Shown: positions 35,755-44,733 of the stretch, one piece after another
Layout of the letters: each line of letters starts with the position of its first letter
Numbering within the stretch: position 1 is the stretch's first letter
From: CAZMGV01 sp964621525 [NCBI: uncultured bacterium]
GTDB lineage: Bacteria > JAGRBM01
NCBI GenBank assembly: GCA_964621525.1
Contig: CAZUMS010000004.1
Coordinates: forward strand, 106,730 to 170,729
Direction of reading: 5' to 3'
Length of the DNA stretch: 64,000 nt
The notes under the pieces: model-generated
The model's input: only the letters and a program-made list of their open reading frames with translations
Database searches by the model: none
What the model was told of the DNA's origin: nothing
Position numbers and translations under genes: made by a program

Positions 35755-35772
35755 CTAGTTTCGAAAAACTAG
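35755..35772. promoter_or_regulatory. CTAGTTT-CGAA-AAACTAG palindrome in the divergent intergenic region
   Basis: A perfect 7-bp inverted repeat with a 4-bp centre lies 39 nt upstream of the RDD gene, between the two divergent operons (35717-36007). It may be a regulator site or only a hairpin. The rest of this 291-base gap shows no gene. Confidence 0.35.
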
Positions 35773-36007
35773 ACCGAATAGCGAATAAAGTAAACGAACC
35801 CCTCTGGCTTTTATAGAAACATTGCCATTTCCTAAAGGCCAGCAAGCCATATACCATGGGCTTTAAAAGATACCTTTCATTGCATGAGACTACTTCAATT
35901 GCCCTTCCGTGGCATGAGAAACCTTCAAAAAGAATGCGATATCACTTTGAATTTCAGCACACTCCGCGCAAAATAACGGGCTACAGAAAAGATCCGCCGA
36001 GGAACCG

Positions 36008-36295
36008 TTGGAAGCACCCGCCCGCTCAGCGATCCGCCATTGCAAGAATCATTCGGACCGGCAGGCATACGCCGTCTGCAAATCGTGTCACTCGCCGATA
36101 TGCGCGGAGTGCGCAACACGATGGAATGGCATCAACTATTGCCAGCCGTGTCTGCTGACGATCCGGGACAGTGCTTCCATCGCACAACCCAAAAGGACCT
36201 GGATGATCACCATGATTTCCGTGATCTTAATCTCCGCAATATATGTGGCTGCGGTCCCGATCATCGGACCTCTCATGCACTGGATCATGAAGTGA
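36008..36295 (+). CDS. Small B-box-like zinc-finger protein with C-terminal membrane anchor
   Basis: A 95-residue protein. Residues 12-50 (CKNHSDRQAYAVCKSCHSPICAECATRWNGINYCQPC) form the same two-zinc module seen in the divergent genes at 34524 and 35096. A single membrane segment (ITMISVILISAIYVAAVPIIG) ends the protein. It starts with TTG 36008 after GAGGAA, a weak but usable start; no ATG precedes the finger. It opens the eight-gene MoxR operon and its stop overlaps the next start by one base. The shared zinc modules in both operons suggest one membrane assembly. Confidence 0.6.
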   Translation: MEAPARSAIRHCKNHSDRQAYAVCKSCHSPICAECATRWNGINYCQPCLLTIRDSASIAQPKRTWMITMISVILISAIYVAAVPIIGPLMHWIMK

Positions 36296-37104
36296 TGGAC
36301 CAAGGGTTTCAGACGGCTTCAGGGATCCTGGACCAGGCATTGCGGCTGGTCCGTTTGGTGGCGGCGCCATGGGCCGGATATCTGGCCCTGCTGACACTGC
36401 CAAGCCGCTTTGCCCATCTCTATTTTCTTCGCAGACTTAGCGAACTGGGCACCGAAGCCGGCAACTACGGCAATTACCTTCGCCAGCTGGCCATAATAAT
36501 CCTGATTACCCACCTGATCGCTGCCTGGGCCCGGTTCCGTTTTGCCGCAGCCTGCCACCAATCGTACGACGGCAGGAAAATCTCGACCGGCTTCTGGATA
36601 CACGTCTCATTTCCGGTATTTCTTTCCTATCTGCTGTTGTACCTAACCCTGCTGTTCACAGAATTGCTAACAGCCCCTGCAATCATCTTTATGCCTTTCT
36701 TTGTTACCTTTCACTCGCTGGCTGCGGCCATCGGCTGTCAGCTGAAAGGCGGGAGATTTTTCGAGCCGTTCAGCAACTGGTACCGCCTGTTGCAACCTCA
36801 GCGTATTTTTGTCGCCCTGACAGCAATGCTGACGACAATCTCCATATGCCTGTTGGCCTCACTTACTTTTGGGTATCATTTCCTGGTCGGTGTGCTGGAT
36901 ATGTTTTCGAGTATCGACACTACGGTACTCGAGTATGTTGGCGGTCAGAGGCCGTTTTTCCTGATGCTCATCTCACTGGTTTCCGCCGCCATGGAACCGG
37001 TCTGGATCGCTGCCATGGTCTGCCATGTGCGCCTTCATCAGTTGCGGGAATCTGGGGATGACCTCAAGCTGACTCTCGCAACGCTTCGGAGCACTGACAC
37101 ATGA
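36295..37104 (+). CDS. Multi-pass membrane protein of the MoxR operon
   Basis: A 269-residue integral membrane protein with about five hydrophobic segments (LLTLPSRFAHLYFL region, LAIIILITHLIAAW, FPVFLSYLLLYLTLLFTELL, IFVALTAMLTTISICLLASL, FFLMLISLVSAAMEPVWIAAMV). No catalytic motif is seen. ATG 36295 is chosen because the frame's upstream extension overlaps the preceding gene. The stop overlaps the next gene (ATGA). Genes at this position in MoxR clusters often encode DUF4129-neighbour membrane proteins of unknown role. Confidence 0.6.
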   Translation: MDQGFQTASGILDQALRLVRLVAAPWAGYLALLTLPSRFAHLYFLRRLSELGTEAGNYGNYLRQLAIIILITHLIAAWARFRFAAACHQSYDGRKISTGFWIHVSFPVFLSYLLLYLTLLFTELLTAPAIIFMPFFVTFHSLAAAIGCQLKGGRFFEPFSNWYRLLQPQRIFVALTAMLTTISICLLASLTFGYHFLVGVLDMFSSIDTTVLEYVGGQRPFFLMLISLVSAAMEPVWIAAMVCHVRLHQLRESGDDLKLTLATLRSTDT

Positions 37105-38144
37105 GCAGCCGATGGCAATGGATCATCCGGACCGGCGCACTGCTTGCAATCTTCGGCATTGCCACGTCTGCTCAAGCGCTGGAGCGGACCACCGCCATTC
37201 TTTACCTCGACTTTCTCGAGACTGCAGCACGGCTTCATGATGGGCCGAGAGCGAGAGCCATCGTTAACAGCCTGCACGGACAGGACATCGAAACCGACAC
37301 GGGTAAATTCCAGATAGATCCCAGCCTGGTTCATCTGGTACGGATTGCCGACCATCCACACGACTGGAACGATGTCGTCGCACGTACCCATACGTTCAGA
37401 CAGATGATTGCACGGCCGGTATCTGAGGATCCTTCCGCCGACATTCCCCCAGATCCTGTCCTTCTCGAAAAAATAAAAACTCGTCATGCTGTCACCCAAA
37501 TCGAGGCAGGGGGTGCATGGGATCTGTCCCTGCCGATGTCGGACCGTCTGCTTGCCTGGATCTTCCTGCTCGGAGCATTGCTGGCGTGGATCGGGGGCAG
37601 GATCTCGGCATTCATTGAGTGGATCGAAAGCCTGTTTACTCATTTCCCGGCCGGTGACATTGAAAAGGCCGATTTTTCCGGCTGGGTGTACCTGTATCTG
37701 GGGATATTGGTTCTAGCTCTCGGAATCCTTGCCTGGCTTGTTGTCAGGCAGAGGAAGACCGTTTCCGCGACTCGCTCGCACACGATGCCCAAAGGTCACG
37801 CCGACGAAGATGTCGATGCATCCTCACGAACAGTCGATGAATGGGAAACTCGCGCAGAGGCCCTTCAACAAAAGGGCCGGTTCCGAGAAGCGGTTCGCGC
37901 CTGGTACCATGCCGTCCTCGCCGGGCTTATCGAACAGGAACAGCTCGACTATCATCTTGGAGCAACAAACTGGGAACATGCTTATGCGCTTCCGTCAGAC
38001 CTGAAGTGCCGGTCCGAATTCCTGAGCCTGACACGAACGTTTGAAGAACACTGGTACGGCTTCACAGTTAACTCGTCTGAACAGGTCCACAGGTTTTCCC
38101 GACACGCGCGATATATTCTCGACGACCTACGGGGGCAGGCGTGA
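37101..38144 (+). CDS. DUF4129-type membrane protein
   Basis: A 347-residue protein with a signal or anchor (TGALLAIFGIATSAQA), a soluble region, then two membrane segments (LLAWIFLLGALLAWIGGRI; YLYLGILVLALGILAWLVV). The C-terminal cytoplasmic part is the DUF4129 signature, WETRAEALQQKGRFREAVRAWYHAVLAGLIEQEQLDYH, then WEHAYALP and FEEHWYGF. DUF4129 proteins sit in MoxR/DUF58 clusters. Starts and stops overlap those of both neighbours by four bases. The function is unknown; a scaffold or transglutaminase-linked role is only a family association. Confidence 0.75.
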   Translation: MSSRWQWIIRTGALLAIFGIATSAQALERTTAILYLDFLETAARLHDGPRARAIVNSLHGQDIETDTGKFQIDPSLVHLVRIADHPHDWNDVVARTHTFRQMIARPVSEDPSADIPPDPVLLEKIKTRHAVTQIEAGGAWDLSLPMSDRLLAWIFLLGALLAWIGGRISAFIEWIESLFTHFPAGDIEKADFSGWVYLYLGILVLALGILAWLVVRQRKTVSATRSHTMPKGHADEDVDASSRTVDEWETRAEALQQKGRFREAVRAWYHAVLAGLIEQEQLDYHLGATNWEHAYALPSDLKCRSEFLSLTRTFEEHWYGFTVNSSEQVHRFSRHARYILDDLRGQA

Positions 38145-39619
38145 ACTCCAAACGCCCCGCTAGACATCTACCGGTGGTCTTGGCACTGGTAGCCTATCCC
38201 TTGGTATTCAGCCTCTGGTTTCTTACGGATCCCTGGTTTCGGGAAAATCTGTATCGCTCCGGATCATCATTCAACCAAGGTGATAATGGACTGGCATTTC
38301 TGCATGACTACCTGGACGAACAGAGATGCCCTGGCACAGAATCATCCTGCATCAAGCATTGGACGTATCCACTCGAATATCGGCAGCCACCGATCCAATC
38401 CGTATTGCTCAGGATACTGCCGGCACGCAATCCATTCCACTACTATGAGGACCAGTCTGCAGATATTGAACGGGCTAGAATAGCAGCTAGAGAGGAAAGC
38501 AGGCAGAAATCCGATTGCATCGAGATACCGCTGGACGCAGGGATCGCGACAGAACCGTTCTCCGAAGGAGAGCCACCGGATGAAGCGCTGCCCGATACTG
38601 AGCCCTCTCAGGAACCGGACCCCCGGCCTCCATGCACACCTGAAGTTCCCCCACAATACCCGGCAATGCCCCCTTCAGATGTCGTTGCCGGTTACCGGCC
38701 CGAGGGCCTGCTGCTACCGAACGAATACCAATGGGTTGAGCAGGGCGGTTGGATTATTCTTTCACCTGGTTTTTGGGACTACGGGCCGTTATCTACATTC
38801 ATTGACGAAATCGATCCCGTACAGTTCGACGATCAACTAGAGCAGGCTTCCGCCTCCCCGCTGCCTCCCGAGACGTCTGGCGACGAGCCTGAATACTGTT
38901 CTGAAGACAGCTCCGCCGATTCATCCACCATACTCGCTGTACATCCGAGCTGGGCGTCATTCGCAGGTAAGTCTGCTCCCTGCTCAGTGGGTCTCGCCGG
39001 AAGTGCACTTCGGCATGCGATACCGCTTCTTTCCACCGAATACGGCACACTGCTCGCAAGCTGGAATATCGGCAAAGGCAGGGTTTACCTGCTGGCCTGC
39101 CCCGAACTGCTCTATAATAAAAACCTGTCTGATGGATTATCTCTGGAACTGGTTACCGGCCTTCTCCCCGTCGGCCGGACCATCTTTTTCGATGAATGGG
39201 TACATGATCTGAGTGAAGGCGATAGCGTAGTCGAGTTTCTTGCCTCACACGGTTTCGGCATGTCCATTGCTCTAATCAGCCTATCAGGTTTTCTCTGGGC
39301 GTGGCGCGGCTTTGTTGCGACCGGCCCCCGGCATGAAGATCCAGCTCCGGGCCGTCCAGATGCTCTCGATCTGATCAATGATCTCGGCGCACTATATGGA
39401 CGCAATCTCACCAGAGAGGAGACTCTTGCACTTTACCGGGAAGCGTTTGTCCGGGAACTGTCGATTCGTCATTCGATCCGGGGAAAGCCACTAGATCAAA
39501 TGGTCCGCGATTACCTTCATGAACCGCAAACACCCACTACCAGAGGACTGTCACTCACCACTCTGAATGCCGCATACAGGAGACTATACCGTGAAAAGCG
39601 CACACGAAATCGCCGATAA
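38141..39619 (+). CDS. DUF4350-like membrane protein
   Basis: A 492-residue protein with a membrane segment at about 9-30 (LPVVLALVAYPLVFSLWF), a periplasmic region, an acidic Pro/Glu-rich insertion (FSEGEPPDEALPDTEPSQEPDPRPP, about 140-170) and a second membrane segment near 370 (GMSIALISLSGFLWAW). LLPNEYQWVEQGGWIILSPG and GKGRVYLLACPELLYNKNL fit the GATase-like DUF4350 family, which usually lies next to DUF4129 and MoxR genes. It starts in a GTGA overlap with the previous gene and overlaps the MoxR gene by 29 bp. The long acidic insertion is unusual. Confidence 0.65.
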   Translation: MNSKRPARHLPVVLALVAYPLVFSLWFLTDPWFRENLYRSGSSFNQGDNGLAFLHDYLDEQRCPGTESSCIKHWTYPLEYRQPPIQSVLLRILPARNPFHYYEDQSADIERARIAAREESRQKSDCIEIPLDAGIATEPFSEGEPPDEALPDTEPSQEPDPRPPCTPEVPPQYPAMPPSDVVAGYRPEGLLLPNEYQWVEQGGWIILSPGFWDYGPLSTFIDEIDPVQFDDQLEQASASPLPPETSGDEPEYCSEDSSADSSTILAVHPSWASFAGKSAPCSVGLAGSALRHAIPLLSTEYGTLLASWNIGKGRVYLLACPELLYNKNLSDGLSLELVTGLLPVGRTIFFDEWVHDLSEGDSVVEFLASHGFGMSIALISLSGFLWAWRGFVATGPRHEDPAPGRPDALDLINDLGALYGRNLTREETLALYREAFVRELSIRHSIRGKPLDQMVRDYLHEPQTPTTRGLSLTTLNAAYRRLYREKRTRNRR

Positions 39620-40553
39620 ACTGGCCCAGATCCGCCGGGGGCTCGACAGGGTGATTATCGGTCAGGACAGCGTTAAGGAGCACTTGCTTGTCAGTGTGCT
39701 CTGCGGAGGGCACGCCCTTCTGGAAGGAGTTCCCGGGACAGGGAAAACCCTGCTCGCCCTAGCCCTTTCGCGCCTGTTTGGCGGCCGGTTCCGGAGGATA
39801 CAGTTTACCCCCGACCTGATGCCGGTAGATCTGCTCGGAACCCATATTTTCAACGAGAAAACCCGGGATTTTGAGTTCAAACCAGGGCCGGTCTTCACCG
39901 ATTTTCTCCTGGCAGACGAAATCAACCGTACTCCTCCACGTACGCAAGCGGCTCTTCTTGAAGCCATGCAGGAAAAGGCCTGCACCATCGATGGCGAGCG
40001 AAGGGAAATATCCCCGGTGTTCTTCGTATTGGCAACGCAGAACCCGATCGAATTTGAAGGTACTTATCCGTTACCCGAGGCTCAGCGGGATCGCTTCCTG
40101 ATGAAAATTTCCATTTCCTTTCCAAGTGATAGCGAGGAAGACCAGTTGCTGGAGCGGTATGCCGCCGGTGAACGGTTGCACGAAACCGCCGTCCACTCTC
40201 TTGCACCGATTGCCGGTATCGCAGATCTTGTCGAACTCCGCCAGTCGCTGGCCTCCGCAGTACGTGTTGAGCCGGGGCTGCTGACCTATATACGAAAAAT
40301 TGTCTCTGCCACACGTACGCATCAATCCATACAGTTCGGCACCGGACCTAGGGCATCGATTGCGCTTCTGGAAACCGCTCGGGCATTAGCTGCTCTCAGA
40401 GGCAGGGAATTTGTCAGCCCGGATGACATCAAGGCCATGGCCAAGCCGGTCATGGCTCACAGGCTTTCAATAGCGGCAGATGCGGAGATGGAAGGTCTCA
40501 CGTCGGCGGACCTGATCGACCGGCTTCTTGATACCGTGGAGGTTCCCCGTTGA
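39591..40553 (+). CDS. MoxR-family AAA+ ATPase
   Basis: A 320-residue MoxR AAA+ ATPase. Walker A is GVPGTGKT (about 46-53), Walker B LLADEINR (near 110), with GEQKACTIDG-type insert loops, sensor LATQNPIEFEGTYPLPEAQRDRFLMK and C-terminal VSPDDIKAMAKPVMAHRL. MoxR proteins act as chaperones that insert or activate partner proteins. GTG 39591 has AGGAG eight nt upstream; the earlier in-frame codon at 39567 is less likely. It overlaps its neighbours by 29 and 4 bp. No VWA partner is in this operon, though a VWA lipoprotein lies at 6.5-8.1 kb. Confidence 0.9.
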   Translation: MKSAHEIADKLAQIRRGLDRVIIGQDSVKEHLLVSVLCGGHALLEGVPGTGKTLLALALSRLFGGRFRRIQFTPDLMPVDLLGTHIFNEKTRDFEFKPGPVFTDFLLADEINRTPPRTQAALLEAMQEKACTIDGERREISPVFFVLATQNPIEFEGTYPLPEAQRDRFLMKISISFPSDSEEDQLLERYAAGERLHETAVHSLAPIAGIADLVELRQSLASAVRVEPGLLTYIRKIVSATRTHQSIQFGTGPRASIALLETARALAALRGREFVSPDDIKAMAKPVMAHRLSIAADAEMEGLTSADLIDRLLDTVEVPR

Positions 40554-41857
40554 TTCGCCCAGGTCCGGTACTCGCCCGGGCACTTGGGCTGCTGGCTGCC
40601 GCCAGCATGCTCGCGGCCATCAGTCCGTGGTTTGGAATAATTGCCGGGAGCCTGCTGGGAATACTGTTCTTTGTGTCGGCCATCGAAGCATTCTGGCTGA
40701 ATTCTATCAGAGTCGATCTTACGCGACTGGACGATACCGTTATTCCACTGAATGGCGAGAGATGTCACCAATGGACGCTTGTCGCCGACAACACGCTTCC
40801 CGTTCGCGCGATAATCCGCCAGAACTGGCCGGCTGCTGTTGAGGCTTTTGCCGAACAAACCGAGTACGTCATCAAACCTACGGAACGGTGCGGGCACCGG
40901 TTATCCCTCCACGGACTGAGGCGAACGGAATCAGAGCTGGAACCTGCCACCATTATCCTGACTGGAATTGGATTGATCGAAAGGGTCTGCCATCGAGGTG
41001 GCTCCGCCAGGGTCCGGGTGATTCCGAATCTGGATTCCGTCCGAAAACTTGCCCGGGACATAGACAGGTTTGCGCTTAGAGGGCTGGGCCAGAGAGTCGC
41101 CCCACATTCAGGCAAGGGGCGTGAGTTCGAGCGGCTCCGTGAATACGTGGCCGGCGATGACTTCCGCGATATTTCATGGAAAGCCTCGGCCCGTCACGGT
41201 TTCTGGATCACCCGCGAGTTCACCATCGAAAAATCTCAGGATGTTGTCGTCTGCATCGATCAGGGCCACCGAATGGCAAAACAAACGACGCGGATCCGCC
41301 ATGTGGATCATGCGGTAAACGCATCCCTGCTAATTGGATATGCCTGCAACCGTCTTGACGACCGAACAGGACTGATTCGCTTTGCTTCGAAAGCTGAAAC
41401 CGCTCTGCCACAGGGCCGGGGCCGTACGCACCTCAGGAAACTTCTGGAAGCAAGCACACCTGTCGAAGCGACCGAGGATTTCACCGATTATCCGGCTCTG
41501 GCGGCCTATCTAAAGCGAGGACTCAGGCAACGCAGCCTGGTGATTCTTTTTACTACTCTACCCGAATGGGACGAACAGAGATCTCTGGTCCGTATGGCCG
41601 CTCTGCTTCAGCCCCAACACCTTCTGCTCGTGATGTCGCTCATTGACCCAGCTTTCGACGCAATGGCCGAAAGTCTTCCTGCGAATCATGACGAGCTTTG
41701 TCGCACCCTCGTCGCGAAAGATCTGACTCTGGCTAGGCGGCAGATGATATTGGACCTGCAACGGCAGGGCGCCCACGTGGTTGAAACAGCACCCGATGAT
41801 CTGGGGATCCGCACGGTCAATGCCTATCTGGAAATCAAATCCAGGCAGCTGCTGTAA
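40550..41857 (+). CDS. DUF58 protein with VWA-like domain
   Basis: A 435-residue protein with two N-terminal membrane segments (LLAAASMLAAISPWFGIIAG; GILFFVSAIEAFWL). The DUF58 signature is KGREFERLREYVAGDDFRDISWKASARHG (near 186-212), then a VWA-like part (DVVVCIDQGHRMAKQT). DUF58 and MoxR are the standard pair of this cluster type. TTG 40550 is used with a TTGA overlap. A likely function is metal-linked binding of a membrane partner under MoxR control. Confidence 0.85.
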   Translation: MIRPGPVLARALGLLAAASMLAAISPWFGIIAGSLLGILFFVSAIEAFWLNSIRVDLTRLDDTVIPLNGERCHQWTLVADNTLPVRAIIRQNWPAAVEAFAEQTEYVIKPTERCGHRLSLHGLRRTESELEPATIILTGIGLIERVCHRGGSARVRVIPNLDSVRKLARDIDRFALRGLGQRVAPHSGKGREFERLREYVAGDDFRDISWKASARHGFWITREFTIEKSQDVVVCIDQGHRMAKQTTRIRHVDHAVNASLLIGYACNRLDDRTGLIRFASKAETALPQGRGRTHLRKLLEASTPVEATEDFTDYPALAAYLKRGLRQRSLVILFTTLPEWDEQRSLVRMAALLQPQHLLLVMSLIDPAFDAMAESLPANHDELCRTLVAKDLTLARRQMILDLQRQGAHVVETAPDDLGIRTVNAYLEIKSRQLL

Positions 41858-41868
41858 GAGGAATACCC

Positions 41869-42876
41869 GTGGCATCCATCGAACAATTCGTCCGGGCACG
41901 TGAAGACAAATGGCTTGAACTCGAACGCGCACTAGTAGCCGTAGATCGCCATTCGAAAATCGATCGCCAGCAGCTGCTTGAGCTTGTCCATCTCTATCGG
42001 TCGGTTTCACGGGATCTCGTGGAAGTCCGCGCACTGACATCCAATCCGGATCTGCTGGCAAGGCTGAATAACCTGACCATGCGGGCCTACAATTGGATTT
42101 ACCGAGGAAAAAGATCGAAAATCTCTTGGCGTGGAGTATTATCATTTTTTACCTACGACTACCCCGACACTGTCCGTCGTGAATTTCGGTTGCTGTTCAT
42201 AGCGATACTGGCATTCCTTGCAGGAACTATTACCGGCTTCTGGATGGTCATGGAGAACCCGCGGGGAATCCGGGAAATCCTCCCGCCCGGGTTTTACGCA
42301 GAAAGCGCGCAGAGACGGGTTGCCGATATTGAGCAAGGGCCAGAGCGACTCGAACGGATCGAGCAGGCGGGCCGGTTCGCCGCACACCTGTACACCCACA
42401 ATATCCAGGTTTCATTCCTTGTCTTCGCAGCAAGTGCATTGACCCTTGTCGGGGGCCTCTCGTTCCTCTTTTATAACGGGATCATTCTCGGTGCGATCAG
42501 TGCACAATACATCGGCGAGGGAGTTCATACGTTTCTGGTCGCCTGGATCGGTCCGCACGGGGTACTGGAAATACCTGCCATTCTGATCGCCGGAACAGCG
42601 GGCCTGAAAATGGGGGCGGCCCTCTGGCTCCCGGGTGATATCACCCGCCGTCAGAGCATCCGTAATGCCTTTCCGCTTGTCTGGAACCTCTTGCTGGGGG
42701 CGTCGGTGACTCTGGTTCTCGCAGGCCTTATCGAGGGATCGTTCTCCCAATTTTCACAGCGTCTGGCTCCTTACAGCATCAAGATCGGCTTCTCCACAGC
42801 TCTCTTCCTTCTGTTTCTGACCTATCTATTCGCACCGGGCATGATCCGGAGAGGTTCCCGGCATGCTTCTGGCTGA
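41869..42876 (+). CDS. SpoIIM-like stage II sporulation M family membrane protein
   Basis: A 335-residue membrane protein. A soluble N-terminal helical region (FVRAREDKWLELERALV) is followed by about five membrane segments: LLFIAILAFLAGTITGFW, QVSFLVFAASALTLVGGLSFLFYNGIILGAISAQY, HGVLEIPAILIAGTAGLKMG and two at the C-terminus. The GVLEIPAILIAGTAGL motif with its Glu and Gly pattern is typical of the SpoIIM family. Non-sporulating bacteria often keep it in MoxR-DUF58 clusters. GTG start, 11-nt gap before it; its end overlaps the RDD gene by 14 bp. Confidence 0.82.
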   Translation: MASIEQFVRAREDKWLELERALVAVDRHSKIDRQQLLELVHLYRSVSRDLVEVRALTSNPDLLARLNNLTMRAYNWIYRGKRSKISWRGVLSFFTYDYPDTVRREFRLLFIAILAFLAGTITGFWMVMENPRGIREILPPGFYAESAQRRVADIEQGPERLERIEQAGRFAAHLYTHNIQVSFLVFAASALTLVGGLSFLFYNGIILGAISAQYIGEGVHTFLVAWIGPHGVLEIPAILIAGTAGLKMGAALWLPGDITRRQSIRNAFPLVWNLLLGASVTLVLAGLIEGSFSQFSQRLAPYSIKIGFSTALFLLFLTYLFAPGMIRRGSRHASG

Positions 42877-43600
42877 AACCGTAAGAATTAAAACTCCGGA
42901 GCACGTCGTTGTCGATCTGGAGCCGGCGGGACTCGGAGTACGCGGAATAGCGCTGACCCTCGATTATGCCATCATCACTTCGATCACGGCCGTGGTCCAG
43001 ATTCTGATTATGGTGATGCTGCCCAGATGGGGGAGTATCGCCTTCCTGTTAACGGCTAATTTCGCCATTACATGGGGATATCATGTCGTTTTCGAGAACT
43101 ACTGGCAGGGCCAGACGCCCGGTAAACGATATTGTCAACTCAGGGTCGTTGACTACAGTGGACTACCTGTCTCTCTGCAGCAGTCATTTATCCGGAACGT
43201 CATACGCGTGGCTGATTTCATGCCATTTCTGTATGCCATCGGCATGATCACTGCCGTCATTGATTCACGGGGACGGCGGCTGGGAGATCTCGCTGCCGGG
43301 ACACTGGTCATCATCGAACGCGAACAGGCCTGGCGGAACGTCCGGATTCCGGGTTTACCAGTACACAATACGCTACGTACACCGGAAATCATCCGCAAGG
43401 CCAAGAACCGTCTGGGGAAGCAAGACCGGGAGTTCCTCATCTCACTCTGCCAGCGAGCCGACCATCTGGGCAATGAAACCCGTTACCAGTTGATGGAAGA
43501 CGCCGCCTCCCATTACCGCCAGAAGCTGGGGGAGAAACCCGAGCACATGACTGGCGAGAGCTTCATCAGATCGTTAACGGCACTGCTGATTTCGCAATAG
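42863..43600 (+). CDS. RDD-family membrane protein
   Basis: A 245-residue membrane protein of the RDD family: GLGVRGIALTLDYAIITSITAVVQILIMVML, then FENYWQGQTPGKRYCQLRVVDYSGLPVS and NVIRVADFMPFLYAIGMITAVIDSRGRRLGDLAAGT, with the conserved Arg-Asp and DxR..GD patterns. The C-terminal 80 residues are a charged cytoplasmic tail. It is the last gene of the eight-gene operon and overlaps the SpoIIM gene by 14 bp. RDD proteins are common in MoxR clusters and often carry ion exchange. Confidence 0.85.
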   Translation: MLLAETVRIKTPEHVVVDLEPAGLGVRGIALTLDYAIITSITAVVQILIMVMLPRWGSIAFLLTANFAITWGYHVVFENYWQGQTPGKRYCQLRVVDYSGLPVSLQQSFIRNVIRVADFMPFLYAIGMITAVIDSRGRRLGDLAAGTLVIIEREQAWRNVRIPGLPVHNTLRTPEIIRKAKNRLGKQDREFLISLCQRADHLGNETRYQLMEDAASHYRQKLGEKPEHMTGESFIRSLTALLISQ

Positions 43601-43659
43601 TTCTCGCAAAAGAGTCGGCATGCAGAGCGGGCTTTGGGCTCGCGGGCACGGTGTAGAGC

Positions 43660-43920
43660 ATTCCGACGTGGGAGAATGGCTACGCCGAGAGCTTCAACGG
43701 CAAGCTCCGAGATGAGCTTCTGGAGTGTGAACTCTTCTACAGCCTCAACGAGGCAAAATTCCTGGGACAGGAATGGAAGGATGAGTACAATAACGAACGC
43801 CGCACAGCAGTCAGGACGACCTGACGCCTGCGGAGTTCGCCCAGTGCATGGTAGATTCGGCTTCCGGGGCTCCACCCCAACAGTCGATTCTACCGGGTCA
43901 GATGTGCAACCCGACTAACA
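43660..43920 (+). pseudogene. IS3-family transposase remnant (C-terminal part of OrfB), frameshifted
   Basis: From 43669 the frame reads WENGYAESFNGKLRDELL and LNEAKFLGQEWKDEYNNERR, the C-terminal integrase-core region of IS3-type transposases including the glutamate of the DDE triad (WENGYAESF). The frame stops at 43822 (TGA), and homology continues in another frame (DLTPAEFAQCMVDSASG), so a frameshift lies near 43815-43820. The 5' part of the element is missing and no terminal repeat was found. The rest of 43601-43999 shows no gene. The remnant marks the start of the accessory region. Confidence 0.75.
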
Positions 43921-43999
43921 CTCGGAGTGGCCCGGGAATGTATGGCTGGTGAACGGTTTGTGCCCGGAAGGGGTGGGAAACTGGAGAAAGCCTGGAATA

Positions 44000-44722
44000 C
44001 TACCGCCGCCTGATTTCCCGTATCCGGACCCAATCACCTGGCGCCCGTTCGTACCGCCAGAAACTCCAGCCGTTAACAGCCCGTTTGGTTACATGCTTTG
44101 CCGCCGCCGAGGGGGACGGGAACGATTTTGCTCCGATCCGGATGAAGCCATTTCGCTTCACACTAGCCCTAATCTTTTTACCCTTGAACGTCGCCTTCAA
44201 CCTTACTTGAACCAGTCCGTATTCAGCGAGGATCCCGTCTCCATCCGATCCCCGATCTTCAGACGGCTCACGCCTTTTCTGACCGGACAGATAAGCGACT
44301 TCGTCACGACTCATTTTACGAAGCGCTTGTCGGTATTTCCGGTTGAGCTTCTCGGCGCGCCGGAATTTGCCCTTCACCTTGTTCCCCGCCGGACTCACAA
44401 TTCTTAAGACCAGTGATTCAAGTTCCTTCAGGTGATCGCTCTCCAGCGTGAAATAGGCACTGAAGTGATCCCACTTGCCATGGTGCCGGTCTTTCAGATG
44501 TTGCCGGAGGCGGTGCTTCAGATGCGATGCCAGGCCGACGTAGTAGAGCCGGTCCTTCCGGTAGAGTGCATAGATTCCGTGGCGGCGGTTCACGTAACTG
44601 GTCAGGACCTCCGGATAGCGCTCGAAAGCCTCCGAAGGGATCATCTCCAGATACTGGGTGACGAGGTGGTTTGAATGAGTTATTCTTTTCGGCACGTTTC
44701 CGCTCCCGATCTCTTTCGCCAA
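44000..44722 (-). CDS. GIY-YIG domain protein with C-terminal RAMA-like domain
   Basis: A 240-residue protein. Residues 48-110 carry a GIY-YIG-type nuclease signature (HGIYALYRKDRLYYVGLASHLKHRLRQH). Residues 172-235 (VRLKATFKGKKIRASVKRNGFIRIGAKSFPSPSAAAKHVTKRAVNGWSFWRYER) match the RAMA domain pattern (FxSPSAAAK..., NGW.FW), which often sits beside methylase and nuclease genes and is thought to read modified DNA. The combination suggests a nuclease that senses modification. It lies 11 nt downstream of the PLD-SNF2 helicase, the same strand, and so ends its operon. Confidence 0.72.
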   Translation of the reverse strand: MAKEIGSGNVPKRITHSNHLVTQYLEMIPSEAFERYPEVLTSYVNRRHGIYALYRKDRLYYVGLASHLKHRLRQHLKDRHHGKWDHFSAYFTLESDHLKELESLVLRIVSPAGNKVKGKFRRAEKLNRKYRQALRKMSRDEVAYLSGQKRREPSEDRGSDGDGILAEYGLVQVRLKATFKGKKIRASVKRNGFIRIGAKSFPSPSAAAKHVTKRAVNGWSFWRYERAPGDWVRIREIRRR

Positions 44723-44733
44723 CCTGGATAATC

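Noticed and set aside
35856-36158. 100-residue plus-strand frame before the MoxR operon
   Set aside because: Overlaps the zinc-finger gene in another frame, which has a clear two-zinc Cys/His pattern and membrane segment.
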